Source of the DNA: JAPEKQ01 sp964597945
Lineage (GTDB): Bacteria > Joyebacterota > Joyebacteria > Joyebacterales > Joyebacteraceae
Assembly (NCBI GenBank): GCA_964597945.1
Contig: CAZRAD010000003.1
Coordinates: forward strand, 1 to 46,680
Length of the DNA: 46,680 nucleotides
Reading direction: 5' to 3'
Shown: positions 34,539-42,484 of the stretch, piece after piece
Position numbering within the stretch: the first letter of the stretch is position 1
Layout of the letters: each line of letters begins with the position of its first letter
Made by a program: the position numbers and the translations under genes
The notes under the pieces: model-generated
Seen by the model: only the letters and a program-made list of their open reading frames with translations
Databases searched by the model: none
What the model was told of the DNA's origin: nothing

Positions 34539-35201
34539 CTACCCCGCCCGCTTCGCAGCGAGCTTCCCGCGGAGCCAGTCGCACCACGCGTCCATCCCGT
34601 CGCCCTTGAGCGCCGAGACTCGCATGATCTCGCACTCGGGATTGAGGACGCGCACTTCCTTCTCCGCGCGCTCGATGTCGTACGGCAGATACGGAAGAAG
34701 ATCGATCTTGTTGACGACCGCCATCTGGGACTCGTGGAAGATAGCCGGATACTTCATCGGCTTGTCGTCGCCCTCGGTCGTGGAGAGGAGTACCATCCGG
34801 ACATCCTCACCGAGATCGTAGGTCGCCGGGCAGATGAGATTGCCGACGTTCTCGATGAACACGAGGTCGGCCGACTTGAGGTCGAGGCCGTCGAGGACCT
34901 CCCGCACCATGTTCGCGCTCAGGTGACAGCCACCACCCGTGTTGATCTGGATCCCACCCGCACCGTGCGCACGAACGCGGTCCATGTCCCGCTCGGTCGT
35001 GACGTCTCCCTCGATGACGAGGATGTTGAACTCGCTTGCGAGCCGGTCGAGCGTCGCCTCGAGCAGCGTGGTCTTACCGGAGCCCGGTGAGCTGATGATG
35101 TTGAGGACGAACACGTCCGCGTCGTTGAAGACCTGTCGGATCTCGGATGCGGTGCGCTCGTTGTCACTCTGGATCTTCTTTTCGACATTGATCTTGGTCA
35201 C
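34539..35201 (-). CDS. hypB: Hydrogenase nickel insertion GTPase HypB
   Basis: 220 residues. P-loop 'SSPGSGKTTLLEA' (about 37-49), 'EGDVTTERDMDRVR', 'INTGGGCHLSANMV', 'ENVGNLICPATYDLGED' and 'VNKIDLLPY' are HypB signatures. It uses GTP hydrolysis with HypA to deliver nickel to the hydrogenase large subunit. The His-rich N-terminal nickel store of some HypB proteins is absent. The GTG start at 35201 has AGGAG 6 nt upstream. It is the last of the hyp run. Confidence 0.97.
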   Translation of the reverse strand: MTKINVEKKIQSDNERTASEIRQVFNDADVFVLNIISSPGSGKTTLLEATLDRLASEFNILVIEGDVTTERDMDRVRAHGAGGIQINTGGGCHLSANMVREVLDGLDLKSADLVFIENVGNLICPATYDLGEDVRMVLLSTTEGDDKPMKYPAIFHESQMAVVNKIDLLPYLPYDIERAEKEVRVLNPECEIMRVSALKGDGMDAWCDWLRGKLAAKRAG

Positions 35202-35280
35202 TGCAGTCTCCTGTAGTTGGTTCCCTTAACATAAAGTCCGCCCGTGCTCCATATGAAAGGCAGCCTTTAGCATGTCCGGA

Positions 35281-35637
35281 CTAGCCGGCCTCTGGCTCAT
35301 CGATCTCCAGCTCGCGGATGTCGAGCTCCATGCCGGACTCGATGACGATGTTCGTTGATCCGCACGACGGGCACCCAAGCGCCATCTCCTCGTACGTGAA
35401 CGACTTCCCGCAGTCGCGGCATCTGCCCGCGATCGGGATGGTGTTGATATCAAGCTCCACGCCCTTGTACGGCCCCCTGTCGGTCAGGATCGCGAACGCG
35501 TCGGTGAGCAGTATCGGCTCGATCGTCGCGCCCTTGCCGATGTCGAGCCGGATCGTCTTGAGCTTCGCCCCGGGATGCTCGCGCATCGTTCGCTCGACGA
35601 TATCGAGCATGCTCTGGCAGACGGAGAGTTCGTGCAC
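35281..35637 (-). CDS. hypA: Hydrogenase nickel chaperone HypA
   Basis: 118 residues. It begins MHELSVCQSML, where His2 is the nickel ligand. The zinc site is 'CRDC' and 'CPSC' (about 73-92). It transfers nickel together with HypB. The GTG start has GAGGA 5 nt upstream. It lies 15 nt after hypE and about 80 nt before hypB. The extended acidic C-terminus ('ELEIDEPEAG') is unremarkable. Confidence 0.96.
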   Translation of the reverse strand: MHELSVCQSMLDIVERTMREHPGAKLKTIRLDIGKGATIEPILLTDAFAILTDRGPYKGVELDINTIPIAGRCRDCGKSFTYEEMALGCPSCGSTNIVIESGMELDIRELEIDEPEAG

Positions 35638-35652
35638 GTGTGTCCTCGGTGG

Positions 35653-36675
35653 TTAGCAGATGCGTGGGAGCTGGACGCCCTCGAGCATGAGTATCGGTCG
35701 CAGCCCGCCGACCGACGTTCTCAACCGGACGCCCGGGTCGCCGCCCACCTCGCCGATGACGGCGGCGTCGCGTCCGAGCGGGTTCGCTCTGAGCGCTGCG
35801 AGGACGGCGTCCGCCGACTCCGCCGGCGTGACAACGATGGCCTTGCCCTCGTTGGCCATGTAGAGCGGGTCGAATCCGAGGATGTCGCAGACGGAACGGA
35901 CCTCGCGACACATCGGAATGTCGTCCTCACGAATGGTGATGCCGACGCCCGCGCGCGACGCGATCTCGTTGAGCGTCGTCCCGAGCCCGCCCCGGGTCGG
36001 ATCCCGGAGCACGTGGACATCGGCGTACGCATCGAGCACGTCGCGGACGAGTCCGCCGAGACACGCGCAGTCGCTCTCGATCGGCGTGTCGAGCTTGAGT
36101 TCCTCGCGAGCGACCAGAATGGATGTCTCGTGGTCGCCGATGGTCCCGGAGATGATAACGACATCGCCGTCGGCAGCACGCGCGCCGGAGATGTTCACAC
36201 CGTCGGGGATGAACCCGATGCCCGCGGTGTTCACGATCATCCCGCCGACCGCGCCACGCTCGACGACCTTCGTGTCGCCGGCCGCGATCTCCACGCCGGC
36301 GCCCTTCGCTGTCGCCGCGATCGAGTCGAGCACGCGCTCGAGTTCGGGCATCTCCACGCCCTCCTCGAGCACGAGGCCGAGCGTGAGATAGAGCGGTGTC
36401 GCTCCCTTCATCGCGAGATCGTTGACCGTCCCCGCGACGGCGAGCGTGCCGATGTCGCCGCCCGGGAAGAACAGGGGCTGAACAACAAATGAATCGGTCG
36501 TGAACGCAAGACGTCCGCCTTCGATGGCGTGTCCGCCAAGGTCGGCGATCTCCGCGGCGTCGTCGAGCGCATCGAGCGCCGGATTGCCGAGCCTGCCGAC
36601 GATCAGGTCCCCGATGAGTTCGTGCATCAGCGTGCCGCCGCTGCCATGCGCCAGGCGGATCTTCTTCTCGCTCAC
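35653..36675 (-). CDS. hypE: Hydrogenase maturation protein HypE
   Basis: 340 residues of the PurM-like ATP-binding family. 'LAHGSGGTLMHELI', 'FTTDSFVVQPLFFPGGDIG', 'AGDTKVVERG' and 'RDPTRGGLGTTLNEIA' are family motifs. It ends PRIC, the C-terminal Cys that carries the carbamoyl made by HypF and dehydrates it to a cyanide ligand precursor. The GTG start overlaps the hypD stop by 4 nt (GTGA). Confidence 0.97.
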   Translation of the reverse strand: MSEKKIRLAHGSGGTLMHELIGDLIVGRLGNPALDALDDAAEIADLGGHAIEGGRLAFTTDSFVVQPLFFPGGDIGTLAVAGTVNDLAMKGATPLYLTLGLVLEEGVEMPELERVLDSIAATAKGAGVEIAAGDTKVVERGAVGGMIVNTAGIGFIPDGVNISGARAADGDVVIISGTIGDHETSILVAREELKLDTPIESDCACLGGLVRDVLDAYADVHVLRDPTRGGLGTTLNEIASRAGVGITIREDDIPMCREVRSVCDILGFDPLYMANEGKAIVVTPAESADAVLAALRANPLGRDAAVIGEVGGDPGVRLRTSVGGLRPILMLEGVQLPRIC

Positions 36676-37838
36676 TCGGCCTCCGTGCCGTCAGGACCTT
36701 CGGACCGCCAGCTCTGCTCATACTTGTAGAACGCCGCGCACGAACCCTCGGTCGAGACCATGCACGGCCCGACCGGTGACCGCGGCGTGCACGCCGCTCC
36801 GAAGTGCGGGCAGTCGGGCGGGAGGTTCCGGCCCAACATGATCTCCCCGCAGATGCACCCGCGCTCGCCTTCGGGCTCGGGCACGTCGATCTTGAGTCGC
36901 TTCGTCGCGTCGAACATCTCGTACTTCTTCGAGAGCGTCTGTCCCGTTGCCGGAACGACACCGATCCCGCGCCACTCCGCGTCGTAGACCGCGAAAACGT
37001 CGTCCATGAGCCCCTGCGCGGTGGTGTTGCCCTCGGGCGTCACGGCGCGCGAGTACTGAACCGCAACACCGGCGCTCCCGGTCGCTTCGCGGATCGCGAC
37101 GATCTGCTCGAGCAGCATCACGATACCCGCGAGGATATCGAGCGGCTCGAACCCCGTCACGACGCACGGGATATTCCGGTCGCGGGCGACCGGCAGGTAT
37201 GCGTCGGACCCGATGATGACGCTCACGTGTCCCGGGCAGATGAACCCGTCGAGCGGACGACCGGGCACGGCCGCGAGCATGTCGAGCGCTGCCGGCACGG
37301 TCTTGAAGAACGGCAGCACCGTGAAGTTCGAGATCCCTTCGCGCGCGGCCGCGACGAGAGTCGCGGCGATGATCGGCGAAGTGGTCTCGAATCCCACACC
37401 CAGAAACACGACGAGCTTCTTCGGGTTCCTGCGCGCCGTCTCGAGCGCGTCCATCGGACTGTAGACGATGCGCACATCGGCGCCGTCGGCGCGGACCGAT
37501 TCGAGCGAGCGGTGCGAGCCGGGAACACGCATCATGTCACCGAATGTCGCGACGATCACGTCGGGCACCGTCGCTGCGGCGATGGAGCGATCGATCTCGA
37601 TGAGCGGGGTCACGCAGACCGGACACCCGGGACCGGACAGAAGCCGCAGTCCCGGCGGGAGCATCGTACGCAGACCGTACCGCGAGATGGCAACGGTGTG
37701 CGTGCCACAGACCTCCATCAGAGCGATGGGGTTCTCTGGTGTGCCACCGGCGCGCTTGAGGAGCGACGTGATCCGTCCGACGAGCGCGTTCGCCGCCGGC
37801 TCGGAGCGGAAGGCTGCGAAATCGATACCGCCGGTCAT
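36672..37838 (-). CDS. hypD: Hydrogenase maturation protein HypD
   Basis: 388 residues. 'EVCGTHTVAISRYGLR' and 'SGPGCPVCVTP' hold the essential Cys residues. 'FGDMMRVPGS', 'VFLGVGFETTSP' and 'CPGHVSVIIGS' follow. A C-terminal Cys set ('CICGEIMLG', 'CPHFGAAC', 'GPCMVSTEGSCAA') binds the 4Fe-4S cluster. With HypC it is the scaffold on which the Fe(CN)2CO unit of NiFe-hydrogenase is assembled. It overlaps hypC and hypE by 4 nt each. Confidence 0.98.
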   Translation of the reverse strand: MTGGIDFAAFRSEPAANALVGRITSLLKRAGGTPENPIALMEVCGTHTVAISRYGLRTMLPPGLRLLSGPGCPVCVTPLIEIDRSIAAATVPDVIVATFGDMMRVPGSHRSLESVRADGADVRIVYSPMDALETARRNPKKLVVFLGVGFETTSPIIAATLVAAAREGISNFTVLPFFKTVPAALDMLAAVPGRPLDGFICPGHVSVIIGSDAYLPVARDRNIPCVVTGFEPLDILAGIVMLLEQIVAIREATGSAGVAVQYSRAVTPEGNTTAQGLMDDVFAVYDAEWRGIGVVPATGQTLSKKYEMFDATKRLKIDVPEPEGERGCICGEIMLGRNLPPDCPHFGAACTPRSPVGPCMVSTEGSCAAFYKYEQSWRSEGPDGTEAE

Positions 37839-38119
37839 GAAGACTCCCCGTCGGCTGGATCGTCGCGCTCGGCCGAGTCGTCGGAACGACGGCCGTCCTT
37901 CTCGAGCGCTTCGGCAAGCTCGCCGAAGAGCTTGAGCGTCTCCTGCGCCTCGGCCTCGTCGAGCTTCTGGATGGCGAACCCGGCATGGACAAGAACGTAG
38001 TCGCCGGGCTCGACATCAGGCACGAGCGTCAGATCGGCCTCGCGGCCGATGCCGTTGAAGTCGACCCTCCCCTTTGTCCCCTCCACCTCGAGTATCCTGC
38101 CCGGTACTGCCAGACACAT
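37835..38119 (-). CDS. hypC: Hydrogenase assembly chaperone HypC
   Basis: 94 residues from ATG 38119 (MCLAVPGRILEVEG); Cys2 is the functional residue and requires this start, with GAGGAGGA upstream, rather than the longer frame to 38140. 'GDYVLVHAGFAIQKLDEAEAQETL' is the family C-terminal core. About 20 extra acidic, Ser/Asp-rich residues end the chain. It carries the Fe cofactor precursor with HypD to the large subunit. Confidence 0.97.
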   Translation of the reverse strand: MCLAVPGRILEVEGTKGRVDFNGIGREADLTLVPDVEPGDYVLVHAGFAIQKLDEAEAQETLKLFGELAEALEKDGRRSDDSAERDDPADGESS

Positions 38120-38148
38120 GGGCACATCCTCCTCACTCACGCCGTAGG

Positions 38149-38508
38149 CTACGCGCCTCGCTGATCGAGCAATCCGGACATCTCAAGCAAACGCTGAGAC
38201 CACTCGCCGGCCTCATCGGCCATCGACGACCGGCGCTCACTGTCATCCCAGACGCTCTGCCACTGGTCGTGCCACTGCACGAGCCGTCTCTGCAGCGCCG
38301 CGAGATCCGGGAGCTCCGATGTCTCAACGTCGCGCGCGGTCCACTCAATGAAGAGGGCGCTCTCGCGAACGAGGCGGGAGACAACATCGCCGTGATCTGA
38401 ACGATCAGCGTACGAGCGGATGCGAAGCAGGTTCGCGGCCAATCCACCGAGCCTGGTTCCCACATCGTCGCGCATATAGCGCGCTCGAATGTCCGCCCAA
38501 CTGCTCAT
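38149..38508 (-). CDS. Small conserved-looking protein of unknown function
   Basis: 119 residues from ATG 38508, with GGAG a few nt upstream. Not confidently recognised. It is hydrophilic and mostly helical, with no signal or membrane segment. 'RLGGLAANLLRIRSYADRSDHGDVVSRLVRESALFIEWTA' is the most ordered stretch, and the rest is Trp-rich ('QWHDQWQSVW'). The ATG shares one base with the stop of the preceding 53-codon gene (TGATG), so the two form a translationally coupled pair inserted between hypF and hypC. It could be an accessory factor or a toxin-antitoxin-like pair; no evidence decides. Confidence 0.65.
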   Translation of the reverse strand: MSSWADIRARYMRDDVGTRLGGLAANLLRIRSYADRSDHGDVVSRLVRESALFIEWTARDVETSELPDLAALQRRLVQWHDQWQSVWDDSERRSSMADEAGEWSQRLLEMSGLLDQRGA

Positions 38509-38669
38509 CACTCTCCCAGGAGTGCGCTCGCGCAGTCAGCGTGCATGGCACCGCCCCCGGCAAGCACACCTCTCTCAACATCCACTGCCAGCTTGATGTA
38601 GTTCTCAAGCTCCTCAAGCATCTCGGCCAGCTGTGCTGCAGCGGCCTTCTCTCGAATGATGTGGATCAC
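38508..38669 (-). CDS. 53-residue protein resembling the N-terminal half of DUF5674
   Basis: The GTG start at 38669 has GGGGAG 6 nt upstream. The chain has the segment 'IKLAVDVERGVLAGGGAMHADCASALLGE', which resembles my recollection of DUF5674 proteins ('...VDIEKGILAGGGELHADCE.LLLEDGS...'). Those are about twice as long, and here the frame stops at exactly the point where the second half would begin. It is either a short natural version or a truncated one. It is coupled to the next gene and lies 43 nt after hypF. Confidence 0.6.
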   Translation of the reverse strand: MIHIIREKAAAAQLAEMLEELENYIKLAVDVERGVLAGGGAMHADCASALLGE

Positions 38670-38712
38670 GCGCTTCTCCCCAAGGGGCCCAAAGGGGAAC
38701 CTCTCACAACTT

Positions 38713-41262
38713 CTATTCTACCCCGCGCCGGTGCCGCTCGCCACCCACGACCGCCTGCCCGAGCGAGACGCCCCCGTCATTCGTGGGGACCTCACGGTTG
38801 AGAAGCACCCGGAATCCGCCCCGCTCGAGGAGTTCGACCAGAGAGGCCAGCAGGTAGCGGTTCTGGAAGACCCCGCCGGAGAGGGCGACGGTCTTGATGC
38901 CCGAGACCTGCGAGATCCAGCGAGCCGCCTCGAACGAGAATCGGGCGACCGTGTTGTGGAACGCCTCGGCGATGACGGCGCGGTCGGTTCCGGAAGCGAC
39001 GTCGGCCAGCACCGCCAGAACGGCGGGTCCGGCATCGACGATGAACCCGCGTTCGCGTCCGTCCGCATCGCGACCGGGATCGAGTGAGAACGGATAGTAC
39101 GGACCGCCGTTCACCCGTGCGGTCGACCGGTCAATGAGCGACTCGAGCTCGATCGCGGCCTGGGCCTCATAGCTGATCTCGGTGCAAACACCCAACAGCG
39201 CCGAGACCGCGTCGAAGAGCCGACCCGCGCTCGAGGTGTCGATGCAGTTGACGCGCTTCTCGATCTGCTGCGCGACCAGGTCGATCTCGCCGGCGTCCAC
39301 AAGCGGAAAGAGCCGTCTCCCCCAGTCCGCCGGACCGGACTCGCCCGCCGCGTGGAGATGCGAGAGCGCGACGCGGTACGGGTGGCGGACCGCCGCGTCT
39401 CCTCCCGGAAGCGGAACATACGCGAGATGACCGGCGCGTTCGAAATCACCCCGGTCGGCGAGCATGAACTCACAGCCCCAGATCGCACCGTCGGTCCCGT
39501 ATCCGGTCCCGTCGAGCGCAAGTCCGATCACCGGCGAGTGAACACCGTTCTCCGCCATGACCGACGCGATGTGCGCGTGGTGATGCTGGACGCCGACGAG
39601 CGGGGTACCGTGCTCGGCGGCGTAGCGGCGCGCGAACCGTGTCGCGAGATAGTCGGGGTGAAGGTCGTGCGCGACGACGCCCGGTGTCAGGCGGAACCAG
39701 CGGAGGAAGCGCTCGAGCATCTCCTCATAGAAATCGAGCGTCGCCTGGTTCTCCATGTCGCCGATGTGCTGACTGACGTACGCGCGGCTCCCGTCGAGCA
39801 GCGTGAACGCATTCTTGAGCTCGGTGCCCGCCGCGAGAACGGTCGGGCTACTCGTCGTGCGCCCGCCGCCACCACCAGCGGTGCCGCCACCACCAGCGGT
39901 GCCGACACCACCAGCCCCGTCGCCACCCCCGGCCGTATCCCCCACATCGGCGGCGTCGCCTGCGAGCTCGGGTTCAGGAAGGTCGATCGGGTACGGCGCG
40001 TAACCGCGCGACCGCCTGCTCATCAGCGGTCTGCCGACCTCGACGTAGACGATCGAGTCGTCGTTGCGGTTGACGATATCACGGTCGTGTGTCAGGAACG
40101 TGCGCGTGATCCCGCCGAGCCGTTCGAGCGCCGTCTCGACGTCCGCGATGATCGGCTCGCCCGAGACGTTGGCGCTCGTCATCACGAGCACCTCGAGATC
40201 GTCATCGAAGAGCAGGTGATGAACCGGTGCGTACGGAAGCATCACGCCAAGGTAGCTGTTGTTCGGCGCGACATTCGAGGCCAGCGCGCGGGTCGCGTCC
40301 TTCCGCCGCCTGAGGAGCACGATCGGGCTCCATGGACTCGCCAACGCCTGCTCCTCGATCGGATCGAGATGCACGAGCTGGCGCGCCACATCGAGCGACC
40401 GGCACATGATGGCGAACGGCTTCGCCGGGCGGTTCTTCTTCTCGCGAAGCGCGCGGACGGTCGACCCGACGGAAGCGCTCGCCGCGATGTGGAACCCTCC
40501 GAGCCCGCGGACGCCGACGATGGCGCCGTGCCTGAGGAGCCACCGCGTGCGCGCTGCCTCGTCCGAAGCTGCCACATCCTCGGGCATCCTCAGATAGCTC
40601 CGGCCGAGCAGAAGCTCGCTTGCCTCCGATGACGCGTCGCGCGGTGCGACCAGTTCGAGCGACGGGCCACATACCGGACACGCGTTCGGCTGCGCGTGAA
40701 ACCGACGGTCAAGCGGGTCCACGTACTCTCGCAGACAGTCGGGACACATCGGGAACGACTTCATCGAGGTCTTCGGGCGGTCGTACGGCGTCTCCTCTAT
40801 GATAGAGAAGCGCGGCCCGCAGTTCGTACAGTTGATGAACGGGTAGTGATGCCGACGGTCGCTCTCGTCGAGGAACTCGCGATGGCAGTCCGGGCAGACG
40901 GCGACATCGGGACAGATGAGCGTCATCTCGTCGCGGTCGGCCTCGCTCGCGCGGATCTCGAAACCCGCGAACCCCTGGACCTCGAGTTCGTCCCGTTCGA
41001 TGGAGTCGATGCGCGCAAGCGGAGGCGCCTGCTCGTCGAGCGCCCGCTCAAACGCGCGGAGCCGGTCAAGCGTGCCCTCGCACTCAATGATGACGCCGCG
41101 GCTCGAGTTGACGACCCAGCCGTCGAGTCCGATCTCGTGCGCGATCCGGTAGACGAACGGCCGGAACCCGACGCCCTGGACCACGCCGCGCACGGTGAAT
41201 CGCGCCGCGTGCCGCCCCGGCTCCGAGACTGGACCGTTCCTCTCTGATGACGATCTCGCCAT
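38713..41262 (-). CDS. hypF: Carbamoyltransferase HypF
   Basis: 849 residues from ATG 41262 with GGGGAG 5 nt upstream. Domains: acylphosphatase (about 20-105; 'VRGVVQGVGFRPFVYRIA'), two zinc fingers ('CPDCH', 'CTNCG', 'CPDCL', 'CPVCG', about 120-190), YrdC-like nucleotide-binding domain (about 215-415; 'KNRPAKPFAIMCRS', 'MTSANVSGEPI'), and Kae1-like carbamoyltransferase (about 485-849; 'HDLHPDYLATRFA', 'VQHHHAHIASVMAENG', 'SGGVFQNRYL'). It makes carbamoyl from carbamoyl phosphate and loads it on HypE for the cyanide ligands. A roughly 35-residue Gly/Ala/Thr-rich linker between the last two domains derives from an 18-bp tandem repeat. First gene of the hyp run, with its own promoter. Confidence 0.97.
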   Translation of the reverse strand: MARSSSERNGPVSEPGRHAARFTVRGVVQGVGFRPFVYRIAHEIGLDGWVVNSSRGVIIECEGTLDRLRAFERALDEQAPPLARIDSIERDELEVQGFAGFEIRASEADRDEMTLICPDVAVCPDCHREFLDESDRRHHYPFINCTNCGPRFSIIEETPYDRPKTSMKSFPMCPDCLREYVDPLDRRFHAQPNACPVCGPSLELVAPRDASSEASELLLGRSYLRMPEDVAASDEAARTRWLLRHGAIVGVRGLGGFHIAASASVGSTVRALREKKNRPAKPFAIMCRSLDVARQLVHLDPIEEQALASPWSPIVLLRRRKDATRALASNVAPNNSYLGVMLPYAPVHHLLFDDDLEVLVMTSANVSGEPIIADVETALERLGGITRTFLTHDRDIVNRNDDSIVYVEVGRPLMSRRSRGYAPYPIDLPEPELAGDAADVGDTAGGGDGAGGVGTAGGGGTAGGGGGRTTSSPTVLAAGTELKNAFTLLDGSRAYVSQHIGDMENQATLDFYEEMLERFLRWFRLTPGVVAHDLHPDYLATRFARRYAAEHGTPLVGVQHHHAHIASVMAENGVHSPVIGLALDGTGYGTDGAIWGCEFMLADRGDFERAGHLAYVPLPGGDAAVRHPYRVALSHLHAAGESGPADWGRRLFPLVDAGEIDLVAQQIEKRVNCIDTSSAGRLFDAVSALLGVCTEISYEAQAAIELESLIDRSTARVNGGPYYPFSLDPGRDADGRERGFIVDAGPAVLAVLADVASGTDRAVIAEAFHNTVARFSFEAARWISQVSGIKTVALSGGVFQNRYLLASLVELLERGGFRVLLNREVPTNDGGVSLGQAVVGGERHRRGVE
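39865..39918 (-). repeat. 18-bp tandem repeat inside hypF
   Basis: On the plus strand GCCGCCACCACCAGCGGT occurs twice perfectly and a third time with changes. It encodes Thr-Ala-Gly-Gly-Gly-Gly units in the linker before the carbamoyltransferase domain. The unit is a multiple of three, so copy-number change keeps the frame. Confidence 0.85.
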
Positions 41263-41299
41263 CAATGCTCCCCGCTGGAGTGATATCGGCAGAACGACC

Positions 41300-41328
41300 A
41301 TACTACCCCCCTCCAGACGACCGGGCAA
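41300..41328 (-). promoter_or_regulatory. Promoter of the hyp operon
   Basis: On the minus strand TTGCCC (41328-41323), 17 bp, TAGTAT (41305-41300); each hexamer matches 4 of 6 consensus positions. The start would be about 30 nt before the hypF ATG. Confidence 0.45.
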
Positions 41329-41378
41329 CCCACGCGGGTGAACCTGCTCGATGTGTGGCGCAACCTGCCCTGCGGGTG

Positions 41379-41384
41379 TATACT
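41379..41384 (+). promoter_or_regulatory. Possible -10 box for the fmdE-like operon
   Basis: TATACT lies 40 nt upstream of the TTG start in the divergent region. No good -35 is present at 16-18 bp, so it may need an activator or be chance. Confidence 0.3.
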
Positions 41385-41423
41385 GCCAGCCTGAAGCTCG
41401 AACACGCTAACAGGAGAAGCAGC

Positions 41424-41876
41424 TTGCAGTTCCCCGATGAACTCACACGAGCCGCGGCGTTCCATACGCATCTCGGCCCGTTCCTCGTCGTCGGTCTTCG
41501 CATGGGACGCATCGTGGTCCGCGAGTTCGGCGATGAGCCGTTCCGAACGAGGATCGACGTGCACACCGGGCGCATCCCGCCCTACTCGTGCCTCTCGGAC
41601 GGCATACAGATGTCGACGCCGTGCACGACCGGCAACGGCTGCATGTCCGTGACCGACGAGCGCGCCATGCGTATCGACGCACGGCAGGACGACCGGACGC
41701 TGTCGGTTGCGCTCCGGCGCGAGGTCTTTGACTGGATCGAGAACGAGTGCGGTGAGGACGACCAGCACGCGTTCTCGCTAGAGATCTGGGAGATGCCCGA
41801 CGAGAGGCTGTTCGATATCTCGATGTCGAACGGAGCAGCGCGCCCGTCGAGCTCCAACGCGGGAGGCGACCGATGA
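41424..41876 (+). CDS. FmdE-like domain protein
   Basis: 150 residues from a TTG at 41424 preceded by AGGAG at about 8 nt; the open frame reaches back to 41247 but that part overlaps the promoter region and is not family-like. 'FHTHLGPFLVVGLRMGRIVV' and 'CLSDGIQMSTPCTTGNGCMSV' correspond to the FmdE pattern HxHLGP ... C..D.IQ..T.C..G.G, named after a protein of the formylmethanofuran dehydrogenase operon. Such domains are thought to bind metal or a pterin/molybdenum cofactor-related ligand; the function is unproven. There is no C-terminal zinc ribbon. It overlaps the transporter gene by 4 nt and is divergent from hypF. Confidence 0.78.
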   Translation: MQFPDELTRAAAFHTHLGPFLVVGLRMGRIVVREFGDEPFRTRIDVHTGRIPPYSCLSDGIQMSTPCTTGNGCMSVTDERAMRIDARQDDRTLSVALRREVFDWIENECGEDDQHAFSLEIWEMPDERLFDISMSNGAARPSSSNAGGDR

Positions 41877-42436
41877 GCGGACGCCGAATGACCACGGGGA
41901 TGATCACGGGGACCGCGCTTCTGCTCGCACTCGGTGTCGTGCTGCCGATCGTCTTCCATATGATACCGCTCGGCGGGAGGATCTTCTCACCGATGCACAT
42001 CCCGGCGTTTCTCGCCGGACTGCTGCTCGGACCGGTCAGTGGTCTCATCGTCGGACTCGGGTCACCGGTGCTCTCGGGTCTTCTGACGGGACGCCCGACG
42101 TTCTTCTACATGATTCCGATGCTCTTCGAACTCGGGACCTACGGTCTCGTCGCGGGGCTCCTGCGGCCGTGGCTCGCGAGGATGATGCAGCCTGCCGGAG
42201 CAAAGGCGATCGGATACGCACCGACGCTTCTTGCGCTCATAGGCGCGATGGTCATCGGACGCGCCGTCTGGTTCGTCGTCGTGGTCTGGCTCGCACCGCT
42301 GCTGGGGATCAACGCACGCACGACAGCGCTCGCACTCGGCGCGCTGGGCGCGGGCTGGATCGGCATGGCCATCCACATCACGGTGCTCCCCGCGCTCGTT
42401 CGCGTTATCGAACGCTCACGACGGAGCGATCGGTGA
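41873..42436 (+). CDS. ECF-type transporter S component-like membrane protein
   Basis: 187 residues with about five or six membrane helices. 'LPIVFHMIPLGGRIFSPMHIPAFLAGLLLGPVSGLIVGLGSP' followed by 'YMIPMLFELGTYGLVAGLL' resembles the substrate-binding S subunits of energy-coupling factor vitamin/metal importers. No ATPase or T subunit is encoded nearby, so it would share a general ECF module or act alone. The substrate is not readable from sequence. The ATGA overlap with the FmdE-like gene suggests the two serve one cofactor pathway. Confidence 0.75.
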   Translation: MSGRRMTTGMITGTALLLALGVVLPIVFHMIPLGGRIFSPMHIPAFLAGLLLGPVSGLIVGLGSPVLSGLLTGRPTFFYMIPMLFELGTYGLVAGLLRPWLARMMQPAGAKAIGYAPTLLALIGAMVIGRAVWFVVVVWLAPLLGINARTTALALGALGAGWIGMAIHITVLPALVRVIERSRRSDR

Positions 42437-42484
42437 TGTGCTAGCATCAACGTGAACACGCCATCTCACACCAAGGGGGACGCC

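Noticed and set aside
33153..35090. 645-codon plus-strand open frame opposite resB and hypB
   Set aside because: Antisense to genes with intact signatures; no start signal or domain.
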